From: Montifringilla adamsi
Taxonomy: Eukaryota > Chordata > Aves > Passeriformes > Passeridae
Assembly: GCA_017590115.1 (NCBI GenBank)
Contig: JAGGNK010013558.1
Location: forward strand, 18,308,574 to 18,372,573
Length of the DNA: 64,000 nucleotides
Reading direction: 5' to 3'
Within the stretch, counting starts at the first letter, position 1. Each line of letters starts with the position of its first letter. Positions 1 through 12,510 of this stretch are shown here, in pieces. Under the pieces are notes generated by a model. That model made no database searches. It was not told where the DNA came from and worked only from the letters and a program-made list of their open reading frames with translations. The position numbers and the translations under genes are program-made.

Positions 1-2390
1 ACATGTGTCTCAAAAGGCAGCCTTTACCCCAGGAATCCACAGCATTCACAAATATCACCAATATTTGTCTCCACAATTGTGTTAAGGCACACATTTGCAA
101 AATTAAAGACACACATAGGTGAAGGAGCACAAACAAAAGCATAAAAAAGAACCATTTCTTTTCCAAAGCCTTCCAAACCAAATTTGAGGTAACTAGTTGT
201 CCAATATCTGGTGGCTGGAGGTAGTTCCTACTCTTACCCTGTGCTGAGCTCTCTGTAAATTTCTGCATTTTTCTAACTCCTTCTGGAGATGTTGTTTCTT
301 TCCTTTTGATGTTGTAGATGCTCTTTTGTTTTCTGCTTGTTTCCAAACTAGTTATGATCAAGACTTTCTCTCAGAAAACAGCATGACATAAGCGTCCATA
401 ATTCTGTGTAAACTGGCTCTAAATACCTAAGGATCCCAAGAGTCCACAAAAAGAAATCTGAACATGCCCGTGAATCATTGTCTCATTTGTATTATTTCAA
501 ATGCTCTGCTAGTTAATGATGTCTTGGTTTATTATTATTATAACATCTCTGATAGTTAAATCAATCAAATAATCAGTGCTGCAGTTCATCAAATATACAC
601 CTCCAGGAAGATGCTTCCCTTGCATAGTGCTGAGGAAAAACAGCATTTCTTTATTAGAGACATGATTAGTTTGCCATAATATTCTAGAAATGGGGTGAAA
701 TAGTGTCTTGGAGGTAACAGGTAACTATTTTTGCATATGTTTATACATTTCTGTTTTCCTTAGAAAGAAAAATATGCAAATGGCACTGCACCAGTTCCGT
801 GGTGGAGTCACTGGTCCATCTGTTACTCAACACTGCTTTGTCTCAGGCACTCACCCCCTTCCAGAAACCCACCCAGCACCTTTCTCCTCACAACTGTGCT
901 GGATCACACTGATTTTGCTTGTCCCCTTGTATTAAGCCAGTCTTTCAGAAGCCTTGCTACATCTGTGTGGATATCAGCTTCTCTGTGAACAGTATTAAAA
1001 GGAACTACTTAGCACTGCATTGACATTATCATGGCAAATTGCTTTAAAATATCACTTGTAACTGTAATATTAGCACAATAAAATATTTTATATTTGCCTA
1101 CTGTGTCTCAGAGCTTTTCCTGATGGTGAATTACTCCTCATAGTACATTAACAACGATTCTAGTAATTGTCAGGAGCACTGATGGACATTTTGTTCTCCC
1201 CCATGAAGGGAGATCACAGCTCCAAGGACACAGGCAGTTTATTAAATTTCATAACTCTTGCTTTCAGGTAGGTGATGTGGAAGACTTACACCTATATATC
1301 AATTATAAATTTATTGAGCTGATAGCTGGTAGGATTAGAGCATCTGCAAGCTGCAGTTTTATGCAGAGCTCAGGATCAAGGCTTCCCGTGCAGTGCCTCC
1401 CATTACAGCCTAATAAAGATGAATGTGGCCAGTGTTGCTCAGAGAGAGCCTGACTAAATGAAGAAAGCAGCTCAGTGAATGTGGAATCTGTACAGAAGCC
1501 AAACCCAACTCCTTTTTCTAACTCAGAGATGCAACATTTGGGCAGCTGCCCAAGGAAGGGAAGAGAAGGAAAACCAAGTCTGCATGCATTTTTATTTCTC
1601 ACTGACTCTAAGCTCACAGTTATAAAACCTAACTAAATTCTTGATTTCTTTATATGCGCTGTTCCAGACTCTTTAATCCATGATTATAGGAATGTAATTG
1701 ATATTCAGGCCATGTTAAATGCATTATGGTAACTCTGCAGTTAGGGAAGTAACATATTCCCACTAAATTTCAGTATGATGCAGTCCAAAGTGAAAACAAG
1801 ATAAAAGGAATTCAGAAGATGAGAACTCGGTGGGGTTTCATAATCCTCAGCATGTGCACATTTGAGAGGCAGAGATCCAAATGACCTGGACAAATCTGCA
1901 TAAAGTTTTTTAGCAAACATAAATGAATTCCTGAAGTAATCACTCCATCAACACATGGGATTGTATCTCCACCTCTCCCACTCTTCACTTCTGCTTGCAG
2001 AAGAAGTCTTGCATAATAAGTAAAAACTGCACTTGCAATGTGCTATTTTTTGAGCCTTTAGGATGAACACTGCTCAACCTGACTACCAGGTGGATATATT
2101 TAATAATTTATCAAAAATATCTATGCTGTGCCTGATTCCAAGGAGAGAAAAAAGGAATGATAGTCTGTAAACATTAGGTTGTTACACAGCTTTCAGAAAT
2201 AAAGGCTGAACACCAATGTAACCTCTGCATTGCACAAGGGTGAGAATTTGGCATTGACAGTGTGTTCCAAATTTGACCCATCCCTCTGAGGAAGGTTATC
2301 AAAGATGGGATGGTTAAAAAGTTAGCTTGGAAAAAAAGTTCCACTTGATAAGCAAAAGTCAAATTCTGCTCAAACTGAACCAATGTCACA

Positions 2391-2440
2391 CAGTTGGACT
2401 GGATGATCCTGTGGGTCTCTTCCAACACTGATTCTGTGCA
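2391..2440 (+). mobile_element. CR1 LINE 3' end fragment
   Basis: GTTGGACTGGATGATCCTGT followed by GGGTCTCTTCCAACACTGATTC is the typical sense 3' end of an avian CR1. The expected terminal ATTCTATGA-type octamer is present only as ATTCTGTGC. Only the last 50 bases are recognisable. Confidence 0.75.
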
Positions 2441-2539
2441 TGACCTGACACACCAGACCCTCTGCAGAGGGTTAGCACAACTGGGAGTGACTTCCAAAGT
2501 GCTCCTGGACAGTGGGGAAGCTCCTCACTGGAGGGAACT

Positions 2540-2860
2540 CTTTTGCAGTGCCACTCCAGTCCTGCTGTCTGTACTGGGCTGTTATCTCAGGGTCCTGGGT
2601 GCACAGGACAGCCCTGCCAGCCTCCCTTGGGCCCACCACCCACAGCCCAAGGACCCAGAGGCTGCATTTCAGCTCAGCCCTGGACCCTCAGCCACTGGCT
2701 GAGCTAAGCTGGAACTGTGCTGGTCTCCAGCTCTGTCCCAGCCGGGCCTCTGCCTGCCCAGGGACCCTGCTGATCCCAATCCCACGGACTGAGACCCAGC
2801 CTGACGTCACAGCAGCCTCCTCAGCAAGGACCTGCTTGGTCCTTCCCCCTTTAAACAGGG
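2540..2860. other. GC-richer block with palindromic CRE
   Basis: About 320 bases are clearly richer in G+C than both flanks (for example CAGCCGGGCCTCTGCCTGCC). A perfect CRE palindrome, TGACGTCA, lies at 2802-2809. The block begins about 100 bases after a CR1 terminus. It could be a regulatory element, or an old unclassified repeat such as an LTR piece. I cannot decide between these from the sequence. Short open frames here look incidental. Confidence 0.4.
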
Positions 2861-5800
2861 TTAAATTTGCACATTACTGAAATAATGGATTTGAAATCAT
2901 AGGTCATTTGTTCACAGTAATTAGTGTGTGACATCACTCTTGCTAATGTTCAACATATGGTCTAATGCAATACTACATTATTTATTGCTACTTTATGTTA
3001 CATAAGTGCAAAACATAGGAAGAGTCAAGCAGCTGAAGCCTGCACTTGGTTATGTTAATCCTCTCAAGTACCACGGTATTTCACAGCACCTCTTAATAGC
3101 CAAATCTTTTCTGCATCTCTGCTGCCTGGCAGTCTGGCTAAGAGAGATGTGAGGGATCCATTCCTGTAGCTGAGATCTCACCCTGCCTGCAAGTGCCTCA
3201 CCAGATGGTCAGCATATTGCATTTTCCCCTTGGTAACATCCTTTTTTCTCCCTGCATCTGGAACTCAAGTAGGAAAATACTTCTGTTGTTTCCTGTAGTG
3301 CTGGAGGTAGGGATGTATCCTCAGCTCCTGCAGGGTGCAGCTGCCCATGTCTGTACTGTGTTTTAAGCTGAGATACACCTGAATTTTGGTGCTTAGTTCC
3401 CCCTCTCACAGCCTGGTGATGCAGCAGGCAGGGAACTGCTGTCTCTTTGATCAAAAATTTCCACAAAACAATTGCTTATTTGATCTCAGGTGCTTGAAAT
3501 GTTGCTTATACTATTCCAATGCTGTTTTGAAATGGCTTTTAACATTCATGACTTTCATCCTAAAATGCCTCTGTTAGTTGATCAAAAGTATGGGTATTCT
3601 TGACCCCATTCAAAAGTTCTGGAGCTCTTCCTGCCTATTGTTCCCTAATTAGAGCCCCAGCCCCAGCGTGATGTTCTTCTCCAGGGGAACACTGAGTCAC
3701 ACAGGAGGTCACTGGCATGAGGCTGTAGCCTCTGGATTGTTTCCTTGCTCTCAGCAGCAAGAAATGGAATGGCTTTTTAAAAAAATCCTGTGTTTGCATT
3801 AACTGGTAATGTGTTTGGGAGGGAATGACTTTTTTATTGTAACATTTTAGCAACAGCTCAGAGCTTTGAAAAGGCATCATTTTAATATGCACACTGCTCA
3901 CCTCCTCAAAGAGCTGATACTCTGAAACACTTTTCAAAAGAGTTACACACATTACACAGTATTTTAGGAGTTCATTTCCCGGCATTTCCAATTTCTTCAG
4001 AAAACAACATCCTGAGATCACCAATCATTCCAGAGCCTCCACTAATGTGACAGCTTGGCAAACAGAGAGTCCAAGTGTGTGCCTTGGCAGTGCCTGGGTG
4101 GGGTGTCCCTGGTGGCACCAGTGCTGTCCTTGCCTGGGCAGGGGACAGAACATACAACCTTGGCGTCTGCAGAGCTCTTCTTCTCACATGTTCTCACTCC
4201 TCCCACCAACTGCAAATGCACAAGTTTGGGGTTTTCCCTATCTTAACTCTGCTATTCCAGTAAACCCCTGACAGCTCAGCCTTGGCCAGTGTTGGGTCTG
4301 TCTTGGAGCCAGCTGGTGTCAGCTCCATGGGACATGAAGGAACTTCTGGCAGATTCGCACAGAATATTCTCACTCCTGTGGTCCCCACAACCAAACCTGG
4401 CCCTGCAAACCCAGTGCAGTGACTGCTTTTTAAATTGGCCCCAGCAGCCAAAGGCAGGATCCACATAACCCAGGAAACAGAAATCGCTGACTTGCTTCAG
4501 CTGCAAAAGAAAATCTTCAAAAGTTCTTCAATCAGGAATCTAAATCTTACTTTCAGAAGTGATAGAAAGTTTAAAAGCTGATGTGTGACTGGGTTAAAGT
4601 GTGTAAACTCTTGATGCTGCATCAGATTTCTCTGTGCTGTCCGAGGTGGTTCTGGCTTTGCTGGAGCACACGTGGGGCATCCACAAACCCAGGCCTGGCT
4701 GCCAAGCCCCTCGAGGAGCAGCTGCATAAAGCAACTTGTACCTGGGCATGTTCTGGCATCACAGCTACACAGATCCTACATCCATTTTCAAAGTGCAATG
4801 TAAAACTTCTGAGATTTTCCCCCCAGTTATTGCTCACTAATGTCTCTCGATGAGGTCAAATTCCTCTTCCCCTTTTACAAATGTGTAATACCTGCTTTTC
4901 TCTCAAGACTAATTTTGTTTTATAAACTATTAGCTTCAAGGAGTTACTGCAGAGTAACACTGTTGTGTGATCAGAATATAAACCAGAGGGAATTGCCTGT
5001 GTGTGTTCTGATCTATACCATTCCATCAGTCTCTCCTTTTCCCTGTTTTTTCACTCTGCTAGTTATCCCTCCCAGACATCTTCCAAATCCCTTTATTGGG
5101 TTTTGTATTTAACAAAGAAGCAATGAACCCACAGAACTCTCCCTTCATTACCAGAGCATTGTAATAGCATCTTTCTTTACCCATAAATGGCATTACAGCA
5201 CTGTGAACATCTGCACTGTGGGAAGAGAAAATGGAATTGTCAACGGCCTGAACAACATCAGCTCAGAGACTCCTGGCTAAAAGACCTTCCAGTCATGGTA
5301 TTTTGCATATTCAAAAGCACAACCATATCTGGAGAGCTTGATTTGCTTTAAGACATTTAAGATTCCTCTGATCCCTCTTCAGAAGGACCGTCAGCACACC
5401 TAAAGAAAATTTACGTTTTCATGTGCCAGGATATGGAAAATTGTCCCAGGAATATGAATAACTCTGCAAATTGAGTATTTTTTTCTGTGGATCTATCTAG
5501 AAGAGACAATTTGACAGTGTAGGGTGAGGAGTTTATTCACAAGCACTTCATAACCCACTTAATTCTCACCTGGGTTTCCTGCATCACCCACACATTCAGC
5601 CCAGAACCACATCACATGGCTCAGACCATCTCCCTTGTCTTGTGGGGCAGCTGAAGTCACAGAAATCACTGAAGTCCTTAAAGCCTCTTAAAGAGCAATG
5701 ACCAGGGTGCCATATTCCACTGACTTTCCATAAAGGAATTCCTAAGGAAGTCACTGGGATCTCACATAGAACAATCAGTGCTGGATGTCTTCCCAAGCAA

Positions 5801-6272
5801 TTCTTCTCTTCAACTACAGGTTCCAGCTTTGGAGATGAACATGAGTTCTCATTACTGCCAACAATTTTTACATACCTAATTAATTCTCTGAGCTCCCTAT
5901 TAAAACTTAGTGCAGAGTTTGGTCACAGCCTAGACGTGGCCTTTTTGCTGAAGAAAATTCCACCTATTTGATATGAGAACCTGTTAGATTTTAAGAAAAC
6001 TGGAACTAACCTCGACATTTGAGTCCCACAGACATTTCATCCAAGAAAAACTGAATAAAGATGACATGATTTGGTGGCAAGGAGTGTTTTTTTCTGTACA
6101 GGATGAGAAGAGCTTAGACAGCATCCTTGGATATAAACAAAGTCAAACTTGACTCATACTGATTTATACAATAATCTAAACAGAACTCTTGAAGGATAAG
6201 GAGACGTGGAAGAGACAGGGATGCAGTTCTCTATTACTGATGATGCCTTAGGCTCTGGATAAAGCCAGAAGG

Positions 6273-6352
6273 CCCAGAAAGCCTTCTGCCAATGTCCCTG
6301 GGATCCTTTGCTCCCAGAAAGCCTTCTGCCAATGTCCCTGGGATCCTTTGCT
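6273..6352. repeat. Perfect 40-base tandem duplication
   Basis: The unit at 6273-6312, starting CCCAGAAAGCCTTCTGCC, is repeated without change at 6313-6352. Identity of the copies suggests a recent event and possible length variation among individuals. Confidence 0.97.
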
Positions 6353-9300
6353 CTCAAATTAGAGCGCTCTGGGTGGGGATGCTCAGGCATTAGGCACACA
6401 ACTGATGGGCTTTTCCAAAGCTGCTCATAACAGCAGCACTTACTCCAGCCAGACACCCATATGCTTCAGTTGAAACTATTTCAAAGCATGAGATTAATGT
6501 TAATCCTGTTCTGAAAAGCTTTGTTGATCTAGGTTTAACAGAGCAAGGAGAGCAGATGTAAAGGAATTCACAGAACTGGAGCTGGGCAAAGCCAAGCAGA
6601 GTCAGGTCCCAAGGGCTGCAGGAATGGGATCCCAGCCTCACACAGAATATCCCCAACAACAAGTAATGAACATGCCTGAAAGGGGATCCAAACAGGGCTT
6701 TACTGCTGTTGGTGTGGATCTTCCCCCCATCTCTGCCTTGTTCCACTTCCTTTGTTTGCTCACTGATGGTTCATCCCTGGCTCCAGGGAAGAACACCTCA
6801 CCTAAAACAGTTTAAACCCCAACTCAGGGCAAGACCCATCCCCACCAATCCAAAGAAGACTCCTTTTGATGTACAGTTATGTTTCAAAGCATGTTTGTGA
6901 TAATTTTTTTGGTAACTCTTCCTTCTGGAATGTCCAGGTGGCACCAGGGCTGAGCCAGGGCCTGGGAGAGCCCTGAACACCACAAAGAACTGTTATTTGG
7001 TGGGCCACTCTGTCCTGGGGACACTAAAGGGGCCAGGGACAGACTGGATGCTCCAACATCAAAAGTTGCTGCAATGTGTAAGAGGCTCCCTCTGTCTCTT
7101 GCCTTTCCTTCCAGGGAATGAAGAAAAGGGACATAAAACCTTTCAGTCAGTTGCTGAAGTCTTCACTGTTGCAAAAATAAAGTAGTTGGAAAGGAGCTGG
7201 AGTCATTTAGCAATTAACTGACATTTTAAAAAACAATTCTTTTGCAAGATTCAGGCAACTCTTTTTATTATCTAGTTAATGGTAGCACTTAGAGAAGCTA
7301 ATTTTATGTGTAATAAAACTTCATTACTATCCCCTCTTCAGAGAGAAGGGTGCAGAGGACAATTGGAATAAGAAACATATGGTTTCTTATATTTTCTCAG
7401 TCATATACGTGCATGTGATGCACTATAGGTACCTAAAACTTTCTCCTTTATCTTTTCTCCCCTCTTTCTTTCCCTTTCTGGCTGTGCAGTGCTGTATTCC
7501 TTCATGCCAGAGGTCACCTATCAAATCCTACTCTGCTCTTTTTTTTCCAATCACAAATCAATGATGAGGACAACAGAAGGTTGAGCCATTTTTAAAATAG
7601 CACTGATGTTTCTGCTTGCTTATTTGGGGTCTGGTGAGTCTCTTACAGGCAGAGATTCCTAAGGAGAATGTTCCAGACCAGCAGAAGTGGGAGTGTGCTG
7701 ACCTCCCGTGTGCTGCAGCTCAGGGAACGGGGATGAGCTGCCTGGCCAAGCCCTCTCCAGCCTTTGGATCCTTGTGGGAACTGTCAGAGCAGCAGTTGGT
7801 GTTGAGATGGAAGGGAAATGAAGGCTGAGCAGGGAGCATTGTCACACTGCAAGGTGACAGGATGACATGGCTTTTAACTCTTTTTCAATCAGTGAAGTTT
7901 TTCAGCTAACCCACCTCAATTCCCATGGAGCTGGCTTCTACCAGTCATTGTTATTAACCTGATATTTATTGTATTCAAAATGACAAAAGTGGACAGGTTG
8001 ACATTTCATATAATATAGATTTTAAAGCACAAGATGGAGATCTCATAAGGAAAGTGCAGATTTGCAGAGTACATCTACTATTTTCTGCCACAAGGAAAGA
8101 AAAAAGCAACAAACCAGAGCTGGGGTTGCATAATCGCCACTACAGCAAGCAGGGACTTCCTCAGTGGGAAAATTCCAGTCTGTGTCAGGTCACTGCATAA
8201 TTCAGGTGCCTTTCACAGCTGCTCCACCAGCCCCATCTCACAGTAACAACGCTGTTGGCTACAGGTGAGGAGTTACAGGTTTGTGCTCTAAGAATTTGCC
8301 CATTTCACTGCTGAGGCTCCCATTTGGCCCCCAAGGAGGATCTGCTTGTGTCTTCCCTTTGTAGGTTCAAGAAAAAGTAGCTGGACTGTGTGAAAAAGGC
8401 ACTTATTAAAATACAAACCCTTCTATCACAAAGAAAGATCTTCTGGAAAGTGCTGGCAAAGGATATTTTGTTCTCTCCTTTTCCTATTTGTTCTAGCAGT
8501 ACGAGCCAAACTCAGCTGTCACTTGTAATGCTGCAAGCAGAACAAGCTGGGGGAAACTCCAAAATTCCATTTGGAGTTGTAAGTGCTAATTTACACCGAG
8601 GGAGGAGCTGAGCCACTGGCAAATTCTACTGGTGCTGCTCAGCTCTAACCAAAAGCAGGATTTTTCTCTGTATCTTTCACTTCTCTTGGAGTTGGAGGAC
8701 TTTTATGAATATGTTTAACAATGAGCACCCCAGGGACACCTTGGTAAACCAAGCAAGAGGGAGAAGAAAGAAATTATAGATCTGTTTTTCAGACATCACC
8801 ATGTATGCTCAATGAGTGCTCATGTCTTTATGCATTCCAAATCCTTGCTGTGAAGGGAGCAGACCCCTGCATTACTGCCTAAGTCAAAGGCAGGAGCAGC
8901 GATTTTAAAAAACCTTCTGATTTGGACCCAATTGTTTTCCATTCTTTGTAATTACTTTAACTTTCAACATCAGCTTTTCCTGTGAGCAATTCAGTAAGCA
9001 AATCAATTTTCCCTATTCCTAGGAGAGATTCTGTCTAGGTTTAACTTCAGAAAAAAATGCTCTGAGACAGGGTATTTCAGAAGTGTGCTCTTCATCTGAA
9101 GACAGCTCCTTCAGTCATTATTTCAGCTGCAGGTACAGTCTGTATCTATTTCCATCTAACTTTCCACAGACAGGTACATTTCCTCTACCCTATCTGTGGT
9201 AGTGATAGCCTTTAAAAATATAGCAGGGAACTCAAGGATCTCTGCTTTTCACTGTGATATACAGAACTTTCTTCTAATCATGGGATGGTTTAAGATAAAA

Positions 9301-10586
9301 ACCCCTGTGTAGAAACAGCATTGCTATCTCAGTGATCTGCACTGGTGGATTCATGACTACTTTGGTCTCTGCAGTAATTCCAGTAAAATGGTGCCGTGTG
9401 TCTTTGGAATATCTTCAGAAAACACTTTTTCTGCAAAGCATGTGGCATAGGAAGGCTGTGGGGCAGAACAGCAGGGAAGTGTGAAAGCACTCAGCTGGGG
9501 CAGCCAGAGGCCTGGGTTCCACACCAGACTCACCCTGCTCAGTCTTGCAGCCGTGTCACAGCACTGGATGTTCCCTCACTCGAGCTGGGTTTGGTCTTAC
9601 AGCGTTTGCTTTGCTTCAAGCCATGCATATGCATATGTAAACTTGGCCTGGGATGTGCTAAATGCCTTTCTAAATATGGATGAACTCCTGAGTCGAGCAG
9701 GATCACAGTCATATTCCCACCTTTGTGAAATGTAAGAAGCAGTGGGAGATGGTTTGTGCTTTGCAGTGCAATAAAAGTACAATGTTAGCTCTGGCTCCGA
9801 GCCCATTGTACAGGGAACGATCTGAGAGCCCGGGGAGGAAAGAGAAGAGCCTGACCCACTGTGAGACATGAATCACGGCCCACATTTCGTGCCTTGGTCA
9901 GCCCATCAGAAATCCCGCTCTGAGGTTTCTGTATTGTTTTTGTATTTCTTCTGTATTTCCAGATGAAAGGTGCTAATGTCCCAAACATCATTATTAACTG
10001 AAATTCATTGCCTAGTCAGAATATGTAAGAGCCTGATGTTATCTGAGACACACTGAGAACTGTATTACTACATAAAAGTAACTGTATTACACTTCACAAA
10101 GAATCTCGGCATTTGCAGAGCTGAAAGAATGGTTTGAAAAATACATTTGTAATTTTAAATTAGACTTCTTTAATCAAAGTGGTAGATTGCAGCTGCTACT
10201 CCAAACCTGGGTGCGTGACTTGGGTCCTAGTGAGGGTGTTCTTCAAACAGATGAGCAAAGTTTCAGGCTGAAAAATGTCCTTACAATTACCAGTGCCTTC
10301 TGCAAGTACAAACTAGAAAGGAAACCTTAGGAATGAGAATTTAATGCATATTCTTTGAGTCAAATGGTGCTTTTTTCTCTTCTCTTTTTGCTGTTTTTGC
10401 TGGATATTTAGAGCCTCTGTAGTCAGTTTGTGTATGAATTCACTCCTGACTCTCTGGGTTTTCTGACTGTCAGGCATCAGTAAATATTTTTTTCCTGCAT
10501 AAATTTCCCAGCAAGGCAGAGAATTTACCCAGTGCTCACTAGAGAGATGCACATGGAATGGCAGAGCTGCTGCTGCCATGGAGGCA

Positions 10587-10660
10587 CATCACAGAATCCC
10601 AGGATGGGTGGCCCTTGGGTGGAAGGGACAGTATGAGGTCTGTTTGTCCCTTTAGTTCCA
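10587..10660 (-). mobile_element. Probable CR1 3' end fragment, diverged
   Basis: TCACAGAATCCCAGGATGGG followed by a GGGTGGAAGGGACAG-like stretch resembles the antisense 3' terminus of CR1. The similarity fades after about 70 bases, so the extent to the right is uncertain. Confidence 0.5.
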
Positions 10661-12097
10661 CTGCCAGCCGTGGAATTGCAGTCCCCAGGGCATCCCTGGG
10701 AGTGAAGTTTCTGCTGGCTGGCTGTTATACTCCTCCTGACAGTGAGAGAATGACCTGTTCTGCCAGTAGCTCACGTGGACAGCCCCACCACCTCACACAC
10801 CATTTCACTGATTTCCAGCACTGGACTGGATCCTTTATCTGCCCTTCGGCTTCTTCCTCACTGTCCATTTCCTTTATTTTCTACTCCCTGTTATCAAGTG
10901 TGTGTTTGCCTACACCAAGAAGAAATTATCAAGGCTAAAATACATGAATGCTATTGTACAGGGCATCTTCCCAGTTTATTCAGGTGCTCTGATGCTTAAT
11001 TAGTTACTTAATAAAATACTTGAAACACGAAGGTATAGACCTCTACAAATGCAAGAATCTGTTATTTATTATTATATAATTTAATCAGGGGGTGAGCCTG
11101 CTAACACAACCAGAACTCTAGTGTATGCTTCCACACACAGAGCAAAATTCATCAGATAAAACCAAATTTTCTCTTTAGTACATTGACTAAATCTATTCCA
11201 ATGCTGGGAAACTGTACAGAAGAGTTTTGCAGCTGGACCACTGTTTAACAGTTTCCCAAATGCTGCCTTCAAAAGTGCTAATTTTCTTCCAAGCAAAGCT
11301 TGGCTGATCCAGATATTTTAACATTTATGACCCTTGTAGTCTCTTTCAAAGTCCTGATTGTTAAAACATTAAAGGTTTCTATACTGTGCTAATGGAGAGA
11401 AGGTGAGCTGGTGCGAGACATCTGCTTCTTGATAATAATTATCAGAGTAATTAAGTTTTGCCATAGCTGCTACAATAAGGATCCAGTTTTGACATTTATA
11501 AGAGTGGCATTATGAAAAGCTGAACTCAGAATTATCTCTTTATCATACGACTAAAACAATTACAGATGTTCTATTGATGGATGCTGTGGTCCTCTTCTCA
11601 GCACAATAATTATCTTTTAATGAGCCCGCATTAATGTAAATTGGATTCATCAGGAAATAAATTTCCCAATGAATGTGAGGCACTCTACAGGTAACCTTTC
11701 ATGAAAGCAAAGCAAATCTTGATCATTTGTGGACTAGAGAATTCCTTTCAGGTCTGAGACAAGGCATAAAATCCAGGTGGATCACATTGTTTCCTGGTAT
11801 TCCAGGCAAGTGGAAAATTTAATGAAATTAAATTGAATTTGTCACTTTTGTAAAATTTGCTGTGGATAAAGGATGGATAATAATGCATGTTTTATGTGGG
11901 CTCCTATTTCCATCATTCCCTAATTCACCTCAAAGAGTCACCAGTGCCACGGTACAAAAAGAGGAAAGCTCAGTGCCAAATCTGCTGGATTATTCCAGCT
12001 GCTGTGTTTTAGGATTCCCCGCTGCCTGCCTACACCTCTTCTGTCATTTTCCTGGCTGTCTTGAGTTCTTTAAAAATCAAGTTCCACTAAACAAAAA

Positions 12098-12377
12098 ACT
12101 TCCCAACTCATTTTTTAACAACAACAAAAAAAAGGTTAAATAACAATTTTTTTAAATCTTATGAATATAAAAAATGATATATTATAGATATATGTGTATA
12201 TATAATCACAAAATATACAGAGTTGGAAGGGACCCACGAGACTTCCCAACAACTTTTAACAACAACAAAAAAAAAGGTTAAATAACAATTTTTTAAAATC
12301 TTATGAATATAAAAAATGATATAGATATATGTGTATATATAATCACAAAATATACAGAGTTGGAAGGGACCCACGAG
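12098..12377. repeat. Tandem duplication, about 140-base unit, with CR1 terminus
   Basis: The segment 12098-12240 is repeated at 12241-12377. Both copies have ACTTCCCAAC, then TAACAACAACAAAAAAAA, GGTTAAATAACAATTTT, ATGAATATAAAAAATGATAT, a TATA-rich stretch and ACAGAGTTGGAAGGGACCCA. They differ mainly by small indels (for example ATATTATAGATAT against ATATAGATAT). The duplicated unit ends inside a CR1 3' terminus, so the CR1 insertion predates the duplication. Confidence 0.92.
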
Positions 12378-12510
12378 AACCATCGAGTCCAACTCCTGGC
12401 CCTGCACAAGACCATCCCCAGTGTCAAATTTGGAAGATGCTGGATGGTTTTTGCTGAAAGCCTTTAACCCAAGACCATCAGGAGTAACTATAAACACATG
12501 CACAGACAAG
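12324..12510 (-). mobile_element. CR1 LINE fragment
   Basis: AATCACAAAATATACAGAGT then TTGGAAGGGACCCACGAG, then CATCGAGTCCAACTCCTGGC and CCTGCACAAGACCATCCCCA match the antisense 3' region of a CR1 subfamily common in songbirds. The right border is uncertain, and similarity is clear to about 12425. A second, short copy of its terminus is at 12207-12240 because of the local duplication. Confidence 0.8.

Noticed and set aside
6273..6352. Direct repeats considered as a CRISPR array
   Set aside because: Only two adjacent copies with no spacers, in vertebrate intronic DNA.
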